Source: a virus. From it: 27,429 nt of DNA. Below, piece after piece: positions 14,442 through 20,752 of this stretch (position 1 is the stretch's first letter; the number at the start of each line of letters is the position of its first letter). The notes under the pieces are model-generated. The model ran no database searches and was not told where the DNA came from. It saw only the letters and a program-made list of their open reading frames with translations. Location of the stretch: the IMG/VR virus record IMGVR_UViG_3300028196_002454, positions 1 through 27,429 of that record. One strand, written 5' to 3'. The position numbers were made by a program, and so were the translations under genes.

Positions 14442-16370
14442 ATGAGTAAATTTTTAGATTTGATTCAAAAGCAAAGAAGTAAGAAAAAGAAAGAAAAGTT
14501 CGAAGGTACATTTATTGAGTATCTTGAAATGATTAAAGAAGAACCCGAAAAAATAAAACTTGCGCATAAAAGACTTTACGAGTCAATATGTAATTTTGGA
14601 GTTGATACTGTTGATGTTGACTCTGACGTGTATAGAGATATTTATAATGGGGATAAAATCAGAACATATGATTATTTCAGAAAAGAATATTTTGGAATGG
14701 AATCAGTAATAAATAAATTAATGAGATTTTTAAAATCTGCAGCACATAAAGGAGAAGAGAGTAGGCAAGTACTCCTTTTAATGGGCCCGGTTGGAGCTGG
14801 TAAGTCTGCATTAATTGACGGTGTTAAAAGAGCACTCGAAGTCGCAGAGGATTATTATTACCTTGACGGTTGTCCAATTAGAGAAGAGCCTTTACATCTT
14901 TTACCAAGGAGCTTAAGAGCAGATTTTAAAGAAATATTAGGTGTACATATTGAAGGCGATTTATGTCCTGTGTGTCGTCATCGCTTAATGAACGAATATG
15001 ATGGAAAGTATGAAAATTTTAAAGTAAAACAAACAAGTTTTTCTCAACGTGGTAGAAGAGGCATTGCTGTAGTCCCACCAATGGATGCAAATTCTCAAGA
15101 TGTTAGTGTTCTTATTGGAACAGAGGACATATCAAAACTTGATCTCTATCCTGAAGATGATCCTCGAGTTTTATCTCTAAACGGCGCTTTTAACGTCGGC
15201 AATCGAGGTATTGTAGAATTTGTAGAGGTTTTTAAGAACGAGATTGAATTCCTGCACACAATGCTTACTGCCACCCAGGAAAAACGAGTTCCATCACCCG
15301 GTAAAAATGACATGATTTATTTCGATGGAGTAATCTTATCTCATTGTAACGAATCAGAATGGAATAGGTTTAAATCGGAACATACAAATGAAGCTATTTT
15401 AGATCGTGTATTAAAAATTGAAGTTCCTTATGTCTTAGAATTAGATCAGGAAATGAAAATTTATCAAAAAATGATTCATCGATCTGATTTTAGAAATGCT
15501 CATATTGCACCTCACACTCTCGCAGTAGCATCGATGTTTTCTGTTATGAGTCGTCTCAAACCTACAAACAAGTGTGATTTACTAACTAAAATGAAAATTT
15601 ATAATGGTGATGCTATTATAGAAAAAGGTAGGGTCAAAAAAGTCGATATTAGAGATCTTAAAGATGAAGCAAAACATGAAGGTATGGAAGGTATTTCAAC
15701 TCGATTTATCATGAAAGCATTAGACGCAGCTTTATCAGATTCTGATAAAGATATGATTACACCGATCAACGTGATTGATTCAATGATTAAGCAAGTTAAA
15801 GAACAAATTATTGATGAAGATACAAAAACACGTTATCTTGAAATATTGCAAAAAACAATTCGCGAAGAATATCTTTCAATACTTGAAACAGAAATTGCTA
15901 AAGCATTTATTACGGCTTACGAAGAACAGGCACAATCATTATTTGACTCATACCTTGACAATGCTGAAGGTTATACGACAAAAACAAAATTTAAGGACAA
16001 AATTACAAGAGAAGAAAGATCACCGGATGAAAAGTTCATGAGAGCAATCGAAGAACAGATTGGTGTCGTAGGGTCTGCAAGAGACGGTTTTAGGTCAGAT
16101 GTGACAGCTTATATGTTTTCTAAGCTAAGAAAGAAAGAAACTGTAGATTATAAATCATACGGTCCGTTAAAAGAAGCAATTGAAAATTATCTAATAATGT
16201 CAGTAAAAGATATATCAAGAATTGTTACAAAATCAAAGTCAAGAGATGATGATCAAAAAAAGAAGTACAATGAAATGGTAAAAACATTAATTGATGATTA
16301 TGATTATAATGAATATTCTGCAGAGGAAATAATAACTTATGCATCAAACAATCTCTGGAGAGACTCTTAA
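14442..16370 (+). CDS. prkA: PrkA serine protein kinase / AAA+ protein, CxxC-containing subtype
   Basis: A 642-aa full-length PrkA. Order: N-terminal helical segment (GTFIEYLEMI, then KLAHKRLYESI); AAA+ region with Walker A G115-PVGAGKS122 in LLLMGPVGAGKS; insert IEGDLCPVCRHRLMNEY with C175 and C178; QDVSVLIGTED; GIVEFVEVFKNEIEFLH; FDGVILSHCNESEW; DRVLKIEVPYVL; then PHTLAVASMFSVMSRLKP; and the C-terminal PrkA domain GMEGISTRFIMKALDAALSD. The CPVC insert is typical of PrkA from Bacillus and many deltaproteobacteria, and I do not recall it in E. coli YeaG. PrkA has been described as a serine kinase and, in Bacillus, as an ATP-dependent protease. AGAGGA precedes the ATG. It overlaps the next gene by 32 bases. 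Confidence 0.95.
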   Translation: MSKFLDLIQKQRSKKKKEKFEGTFIEYLEMIKEEPEKIKLAHKRLYESICNFGVDTVDVDSDVYRDIYNGDKIRTYDYFRKEYFGMESVINKLMRFLKSAAHKGEESRQVLLLMGPVGAGKSALIDGVKRALEVAEDYYYLDGCPIREEPLHLLPRSLRADFKEILGVHIEGDLCPVCRHRLMNEYDGKYENFKVKQTSFSQRGRRGIAVVPPMDANSQDVSVLIGTEDISKLDLYPEDDPRVLSLNGAFNVGNRGIVEFVEVFKNEIEFLHTMLTATQEKRVPSPGKNDMIYFDGVILSHCNESEWNRFKSEHTNEAILDRVLKIEVPYVLELDQEMKIYQKMIHRSDFRNAHIAPHTLAVASMFSVMSRLKPTNKCDLLTKMKIYNGDAIIEKGRVKKVDIRDLKDEAKHEGMEGISTRFIMKALDAALSDSDKDMITPINVIDSMIKQVKEQIIDEDTKTRYLEILQKTIREEYLSILETEIAKAFITAYEEQAQSLFDSYLDNAEGYTTKTKFKDKITREERSPDEKFMRAIEEQIGVVGSARDGFRSDVTAYMFSKLRKKETVDYKSYGPLKEAIENYLIMSVKDISRIVTKSKSRDDDQKKKYNEMVKTLIDDYDYNEYSAEEIITYASNNLWRDS

Positions 16371-17580
16371 AAAAACTAAAGTCTTTAATTATAATGACAT
16401 TAAAGGCTTTTTAGAAAATCAAGAGGAAATATTTTTAAAATTTAAAGAAAACTGTTTATATGATTCTCTTGATTTTCTAAAAAGCCAACATATTAATTAC
16501 TTTAATTTTGTCGATGATAAAAAAGAATATAAAGTTTTAAAACAGATTATTAAAAAAGAATATTACGATTTAGAAAAATTATATCCCTATTTGGGAGATT
16601 TTTTATTATCTATGATTTTGAATAAAAAATCAATTAAGCGAAAATACAAAACTTTTAAATTTAAAAAAAATCAAAAAAACAAATTTGTTAAAAGCTTAAA
16701 ATACGAAATCAATAAAAAGATAATAGAACTATTTTTTGACAAATTTTCTTTAGAATATTTTGTAAAAATAGATTTTAGAAAAAATCTTAACGAAGGATTT
16801 GTAATCAAAGAAAACAAAAATAACTTTGATTTGTTTTTTGAAAATGAATATTACGAAAAAGAAGAAACGATCTTTAATTACAAAGTAATTGTTTTAGATG
16901 GTGTAATACAAAACGTAAGTGAAATACACCATGTTTTACACGAATCAGCAGAAAATAAAACACCTTTTGTTGTGTTTTGTTACGGCACATCAGACGAAGT
17001 AAAACATAATATCATTACAAATAACAAAAAAGGAATCACTCAAGTATTCCCTATCTGCTTTAACTTTGATGAAGATTCTTTAAATGTTTTAAATGACTTA
17101 GCTGTTATGCATGATTGTGATTTAATATCAGCAAATAACGGTCAGAGTATATCAACAGAAGTCAGAAATCTAAAAACAAAAGGTAAAAAAATTACAATAT
17201 CAAAAAATTGTTTTTCATTTACACCTGTTTGTTCAGAATTAAAAATTAATGCACATAAATTATTTTTAGATAAAAGAATTAAAGAATGTAAAATCGATTC
17301 AAATAAAGATGTAATTATTAACCGTTATAAAAGATTATTTTCTAAAAGTGTAAAAGTAGTTTTACCGGAAGAACTTAAAATAAATTCTGATTTTATGAGA
17401 GAATTTGATTATATTTTTAAATTTATGTCTAATTTGAAATACGAAATGACAACTATTAAATCTTTTGGTAGTAAAAAAGATTTATATATACCTTTACATT
17501 TTTTAAAAATATTGAAAAATAAAGATAAGTCTCTAAAATATATTTTCAATAACGTTGAAAAAGTAATAATAGAAATTTAA
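16339..17580 (+). CDS. GroEL-apical-domain-like protein lacking the ATPase domain
   Basis: A 413-aa, very Lys/Asn/Phe-rich protein. Residues about 150-340 follow the GroEL apical-to-intermediate order: LNEGFVIKENKNNFDLFFEN (GroEL FDRGYLSPYFIN), YKVIVLDGVIQNVSEIHHVL (FILLADKKISNIREMLPVL), NKTPFVVFCYGTSDEV (GKPLLIIAEDVEGEA), ITNNKKGITQVFPI (VVNTMRGIVKVAAV), LNVLNDLAVMHDCDLIS (MLQDIATLTGGTVIS), GKKITISKN (AKRVVINKD), then LFLDKRIKECKID. The first 150 residues show no equatorial GDGTTT or GDGT-like ATPase motifs and nothing else recognisable; the end also lacks the second equatorial half. So it may bind non-native protein or the host chaperonin but cannot be a normal ATPase. The start overlaps prkA by 32 bases behind AGAGGA. 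The similarity is remote and was found by eye, so confidence in the fold is moderate. Confidence 0.62.
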   Translation: MHQTISGETLKKTKVFNYNDIKGFLENQEEIFLKFKENCLYDSLDFLKSQHINYFNFVDDKKEYKVLKQIIKKEYYDLEKLYPYLGDFLLSMILNKKSIKRKYKTFKFKKNQKNKFVKSLKYEINKKIIELFFDKFSLEYFVKIDFRKNLNEGFVIKENKNNFDLFFENEYYEKEETIFNYKVIVLDGVIQNVSEIHHVLHESAENKTPFVVFCYGTSDEVKHNIITNNKKGITQVFPICFNFDEDSLNVLNDLAVMHDCDLISANNGQSISTEVRNLKTKGKKITISKNCFSFTPVCSELKINAHKLFLDKRIKECKIDSNKDVIINRYKRLFSKSVKVVLPEELKINSDFMREFDYIFKFMSNLKYEMTTIKSFGSKKDLYIPLHFLKILKNKDKSLKYIFNNVEKVIIEI

Positions 17581-17593
17581 CAAAGAGGAAAAA

Positions 17594-17791
17594 ATGAGCA
17601 ATAACATAAGAAAAGCTTCAGAATTACTAAGTTTCATAAAAGAAAGATTAGCAGCAGATTTATCAGAAGCACAAGCAAAGAACATGTTTAAGATTGAAAT
17701 TGAAGAATTGAAGAAACTAATTAGCCTTGCTGAAATGAGCATTGATAATAATTTTTCTAAAAGCGTAGATACTATCTTTAGTGAAAAATAA
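17594..17791 (+). CDS. Small helical hypothetical protein (65 aa)
   Basis: A 65-aa acidic/basic helical protein (RKASELLSFIKERLAADLSE, then AQAKNMFKIEIEELKKLISL) with heptad-like hydrophobic spacing, probably a coiled coil. AGAGGA lies six bases before the ATG. It is in the operon 13 bases after the GroEL-like gene. No family is recognised. Confidence 0.65.
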   Translation: MSNNIRKASELLSFIKERLAADLSEAQAKNMFKIEIEELKKLISLAEMSIDNNFSKSVDTIFSEK

Positions 17792-17796
17792 AAAAA

Positions 17797-18267
17797 ATGC
17801 CAGGTATTAAACACTTGATTGAATGTCATTGTTACTTAGCAATTTATAAAAATAACTCGATACCTATTAATCACAAGTTTCCTGTTTACTCAAAAATAAA
17901 TGAAGACAACGTTGTTATTAAAAAAAATGTTAAATGCAACAATTGTGAAGCTTTTCATCATGTTTATGATTTATGCAAATCTGAAATAAAAGCTGGTAAA
18001 GATCAATCATCTTTAATTATAAGTAAAGAAGATATAGCTGCGATGTTACCAAATGAAATTGTTAATTTTTTAACTTCAAATAATTGCGATATATCAATTT
18101 GGGAGCACATAAAAGATATAATAGACGAAAAAAGATGGGAAGAACAAGTAGTTATTAAAAGAGATATAATAGACGAAAAGCAGCAAATAAAATACATAAA
18201 AATTACCAGAAATAAAAATATTAAAGTTAGTTTAGCTGTTATAGACGATTTAATATTACCGGAGTAG
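17797..18267 (+). CDS. Hypothetical protein with Cys/His zinc-binding-like N-terminus (156 aa)
   Basis: A 156-aa protein opening MPGIKHLIECHCYLA, with C10 and C12, then KCNNCEAFHHVYDLC with C47, C50, H54, H55 and C60. These could form one zinc site. The rest contains LPNEIVNFLTSNN, ISIWEHIKDIIDEKRWEEQVV and a basic strand-rich tail. I recall closely similar openings (MPGIKHLIECHC) in unnamed marine phage proteins, unverified here. It starts five bases after the previous stop without a clear Shine-Dalgarno, which suggests coupled translation. Function unknown; a small zinc-stabilised regulator or adaptor is possible. Confidence 0.7.
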   Translation: MPGIKHLIECHCYLAIYKNNSIPINHKFPVYSKINEDNVVIKKNVKCNNCEAFHHVYDLCKSEIKAGKDQSSLIISKEDIAAMLPNEIVNFLTSNNCDISIWEHIKDIIDEKRWEEQVVIKRDIIDEKQQIKYIKITRNKNIKVSLAVIDDLILPE

Positions 18268-18269
18268 AT

Positions 18270-18524
18270 ATGCACATAGAATTAGAAAGAAAAGCTAAAA
18301 AAAGAAAAGAATCTCGAGATATTGTAATAGAAATTATTAATTTTGGTGTAACTGAAGAACAAAAATATGATATTATGCTTAACTTAGCATTAACTCTTGA
18401 AAACAATAACGCAATGAAAAACATAACCAAAGAATTAAAAAATTTTATTACTGCTATTAACAATGAACAAGAAGATAATACAATAAAAATAGATAACAAA
18501 AAAAGTAAAATTATTATCGAATAA
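18270..18524 (+). CDS. Small conserved-looking hypothetical protein (84 aa)
   Basis: An 84-aa charged protein: a basic start (ELERKAKKRKESRDIVIEII), an ordered helix-turn segment NFGVTEEQKYDIMLNLALTL, and a Lys/Ile tail. The RKESRDIVIEIINFGV pattern looks conserved to me among phage small genes, without a known function. It starts two bases after the previous stop, with GGAG upstream inside the preceding gene. Confidence 0.65.
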   Translation: MHIELERKAKKRKESRDIVIEIINFGVTEEQKYDIMLNLALTLENNNAMKNITKELKNFITAINNEQEDNTIKIDNKKSKIIIE

Positions 18525-18535
18525 AAGGAGAACTT

Positions 18536-18721
18536 ATGAACGATAAACTAGTTGAACAATATGAAGAACTTAAGCTATTAGTAGAAAGTATTCAAGTTGA
18601 TTTAGTAAAAAACGCCTCTGGTAATAAATCAGCAGGAATCAGAACAAGAAAAGCACTAAGAAGTTTAAAGAAGATCGCTGCTGATCTAGTTAAATCAAGT
18701 CTTAGTGCTGATAAGGGATAA
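18536..18721 (+). CDS. Histone H1-like protein (Hc1 family)
   Basis: A 61-aa protein whose sequence YEELKLLVESIQVDLVKNAS, then GNKSAGIRTRKALRSLKKIA, matches the core of the Hc1 family (GNKaAgxRxRKaLqdLKklA), known from Chlamydia nucleoid condensation and short homologues in Bacteroidota. The short form, without the long Lys/Ala tail of chlamydial Hc1, matches the Bacteroidota type in length. It should bind and bend or compact DNA. AAAAGGAG six bases before the ATG is the strongest ribosome site in this cluster, and a perfect terminator follows 27 bases after the stop, so the protein may be made in quantity. Confidence 0.75.
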   Translation: MNDKLVEQYEELKLLVESIQVDLVKNASGNKSAGIRTRKALRSLKKIAADLVKSSLSADKG

Positions 18722-18747
18722 TTTTAAAATTTAATATTATCAAACTT

Positions 18748-18778
18748 AAATCAGAGAATTAATTCTCTGATTTTTTTT
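18748..18778 (+). terminator. Strong terminator after the Hc1-like gene, overlapping the convergent sigma-like gene
   Basis: A perfect palindrome with 13-nt arms (aaatcagagaatt and its complement, 18748-18773) runs straight into an eight-T run at 18771-18778. It closes the rightward operon. Its bases 18751-18773 are also the last codons and TGA stop of the leftward sigma-like gene. Confidence 0.88.
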
Positions 18779-18975
18779 ATTGCTTTTTTCTCTATTTGAC
18801 ATATTCTCATTCTTGTGACATTAAAAAAATTTCCTATTTCTTCTAATGTCATTTTATTTTCTTTTTGTGCTATTAGTATACCACAACCAAAAGTTTGATT
18901 CGATTCAATCCAATACCTGCAGGTTTTTCTTTCACATTTTAGTTTATTTTTTTTATGATAGTCAAAGCATTTCAT
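18751..18975 (-). CDS. Small Cys-rich sigma-70 region-4-like regulator (74 aa)
   Basis: A 74-aa protein. Residues 42-72 (MTLEEIGNFFNVTRMRICQI, then EKKAIKKIREL) match sigma-70 region 4.2, the helix-turn-helix that reads -35 elements (family pattern mTLeEIG..fgvTReRiRQIE.kAl.KLR). The N-terminus has C3, C14, C19 and C31 (CERKTCRYW ... FGCG), a likely metal site, with no region 2. It cannot melt DNA alone; it may act as an anti-sigma-like competitor, a class of co-activator, or a late sigma-like clamp factor (compare T4 gp55/gp33 as an idea, not a homology). It is divergent from phoH across 83 bases that hold an inverted repeat. Its last codons lie in the terminator palindrome. Confidence 0.78.
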   Translation of the reverse strand: MKCFDYHKKNKLKCERKTCRYWIESNQTFGCGILIAQKENKMTLEEIGNFFNVTRMRICQIEKKAIKKIRELIL

Positions 18976-18987
18976 AATTATCTATAC

Positions 18988-19018
18988 ATCCTTATAGTTC
19001 TATGTGTATTATAAGGAT
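18988..19018. promoter_or_regulatory. Inverted repeat in the divergent sigma-like/phoH gap
   Basis: ATCCTTATA (18988-18996) and TATAAGGAT (19010-19018) are a perfect 9-bp inverted repeat with a 13-nt spacer. The gap serves both genes. TATAATAATCC and TATAATAC sequences on the minus strand look like -10 boxes. It may be an operator, or a hairpin in the leftward leader that holds the AAGGA ribosome site of the sigma-like gene. Confidence 0.45.
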
Positions 19019-19058
19019 TATTATACTACATAACAGAAAAATTAACAAAAGAGATTAG

Positions 19059-20405
19059 ATGACTACAGAATCAAAAAAAAGAAAAACATTTATTATAGAT
19101 ACTTCAGTCTTACTTTATGATAAGTGTGCAATTCATTCATTTGGGAACAACGATACTATCATACCTATAGCAGTTTTAGAAGAATTAGACAGATTTAAAG
19201 ATAAGAAAGGAGTAATAGGTGAAAATGCAAGATATGTCAATAGATACTTAGATAATTTAAGAACACAAGGTAGTTTGCATGGTGGGATTAAAATACAAAG
19301 TGGTCAAAAAATCAAAGTTGCAATTAACGGTTTTAAAAAAGTACCTGTTGGATTAGACCCGGATCAAGTTGACAATCAAATAATTTCTTTAGCACTGAGT
19401 ATATCAAAAAACAATAACAACGATATTATATTAGTAACAAAAGATATTAATTTTAGAGTTAAATGTGACTCCCTGGGTATAACAGCGGAAGATTATCACA
19501 AAGACAAAGTTGTTTTAGAAGAATCCGAGTTCTACAGAGGTTATGTTGATGTTGAAATAGAAGATGGAGATATTATCAACATGCTTTATGAAGACGGAAA
19601 TTCAGATTCTTCTATTGGTGTTGTAGAAGTTATTGAAGAAAAAATAGGTAGAAATCTTCATAACAATGAGTTTATTTCAATTAAATGTGGTAGTCAATCT
19701 TTTCTTGGTTGTTATTTCAATAATAGTGTAAATAAAGTGTCCAAATCAGAAGATTTACCTGGTTTAAGTTTTTTAGGGATTAAAGAAAAAAATAGAGAAC
19801 AGTTATTTGCTTTAAACTTATTATTTGCTGAAGATGTACCTTTAGTTTCAATAACAGGATTAGCAGGTAGCGGTAAGACTTTTTTAACATTAATGGCCGG
19901 CCTGTCAGGATTAAATGAAGGGAGGTATAAGAGAATTGTCATAACAAGAAACGTTCAACCAGTAGGCAAGGATATAGGTTTTTTACCTGGAGACATTAAT
20001 GAAAAAATGATGCCTTGGATGTCACCAATAACTGACAATTTTAGGCAAGGTCTGAAAGATAAGGATTTAACTTATTTTAAAACAATGAGAGATAAAGGTC
20101 AAATAGAAATCGCTCCTTTGTCTTTTATGCGGGGTAGAACTTTTGCTGATACGTTTTTTATTGTTGATGAAGCACAAAATGCTACAATTCATGAGTTGAA
20201 AACAATCATTACAAGAATTGGTGAGAATTCTAAAATAGTTTTATTAGGAGATGTTGAACAAATTGACACGCCTTATATTGATTCTTTATCAAATGGTTTA
20301 ACTGTTGTAGGTGAAAAATTTAAAAATGAATATATTGCGGGCCATATACAGTTAAAAAAAGGTGAAAGGTCATACTTATCTGCAGTAGCAGCAAAAATCT
20401 TATAA
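19059..20405 (+). CDS. phoH: PhoH family ATPase with N-terminal PIN domain
   Basis: A 448-aa protein of the PIN-PhoH type (YlaK-like). The N-terminal PIN nuclease domain has D14 in FIIDTSVLLYD, EELDRFKDKKG and later ILVTKDINFRVK, which supply acidic active-site residues. The C-terminal PhoH/RecD-like P-loop domain has Walker A G267-LAGSGKT274, RNVQPVGKDIGFLPGD, FMRGRTFADTFFIVDEAQNA (Walker B with the DEAQ box) and TRIGENSKIVLLGD. PhoH genes are very common in marine phages. The PIN fusion suggests an RNA-unwinding nuclease, as shown for PhoH2-type proteins. AGAGATTAG before the ATG is a modest ribosome site. It opens the rightward run to the window end. Confidence 0.95.
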   Translation: MTTESKKRKTFIIDTSVLLYDKCAIHSFGNNDTIIPIAVLEELDRFKDKKGVIGENARYVNRYLDNLRTQGSLHGGIKIQSGQKIKVAINGFKKVPVGLDPDQVDNQIISLALSISKNNNNDIILVTKDINFRVKCDSLGITAEDYHKDKVVLEESEFYRGYVDVEIEDGDIINMLYEDGNSDSSIGVVEVIEEKIGRNLHNNEFISIKCGSQSFLGCYFNNSVNKVSKSEDLPGLSFLGIKEKNREQLFALNLLFAEDVPLVSITGLAGSGKTFLTLMAGLSGLNEGRYKRIVITRNVQPVGKDIGFLPGDINEKMMPWMSPITDNFRQGLKDKDLTYFKTMRDKGQIEIAPLSFMRGRTFADTFFIVDEAQNATIHELKTIITRIGENSKIVLLGDVEQIDTPYIDSLSNGLTVVGEKFKNEYIAGHIQLKKGERSYLSAVAAKIL

Positions 20406-20418
20406 TTAAGGAAATTTC

Positions 20419-20742
20419 ATGGCTGGCAACAGAGATAAAAATAGATTTAGAAAAATTTATAGATACATAAGAAGAAAACCGATTTTAGAAGGAGTACCAG
20501 ACGACGTGTTAATAGAATCAGGAGAAATAACATTAACTGCAACAGATGAAGGATCATATACGTTCACAAAGGCATTTGCATCAGCACCTTTTGTAACAGC
20601 CACAGCATATGACTCAGCAACAAATGATGAAGCAAATGTTAATGTATATATAAAATCAGTATCAACAACAACAGTAACGTTTGGTACCAGTGCAGCTTTT
20701 ACTGGTAAAATACATTTGCAAGCAATTGCTGTGATTGGATAA
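20419..20742 (+). CDS. Small probable virion protein (107 aa)
   Basis: A 107-aa protein: a basic N-terminal 30 residues (RDKNRFRKIYRYIRRKP), then a Ser/Thr/Ala/Val-rich beta-sandwich-like part (ITLTATDEGSYTFTKAFASA, then PFVTATAYDSATNDEANV, VYIKSVSTTTVTFGTSAAFT). The F.. aPfVtAta plus tvtfgtSAaFtG pattern resembles small receptor or H-type lectin-like folds on phage fibres. AAGGA precedes the ATG. It sits just before the long fibre gene, whose Shine-Dalgarno overlaps its final codons, so a fibre accessory role is plausible but inferred. Confidence 0.65.
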   Translation: MAGNRDKNRFRKIYRYIRRKPILEGVPDDVLIESGEITLTATDEGSYTFTKAFASAPFVTATAYDSATNDEANVNVYIKSVSTTTVTFGTSAAFTGKIHLQAIAVIG

Positions 20743-20752
20743 GGAGTTAGTT

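Noticed and set aside
11230-18721. The operon as an anti-phage defence island
   Set aside because: No known defence domains (nuclease, reverse transcriptase, TIR, toxin-antitoxin) are present. PrkA, SpoVR and YeaH are stress-physiology proteins, so a host-takeover reading fits better.
20735-20752. TTG start at 20735 for the fibre gene
   Set aside because: AAGGAG at 20741-20746 is correctly placed for the ATG at 20753, and the TTG start would overlap the preceding gene.
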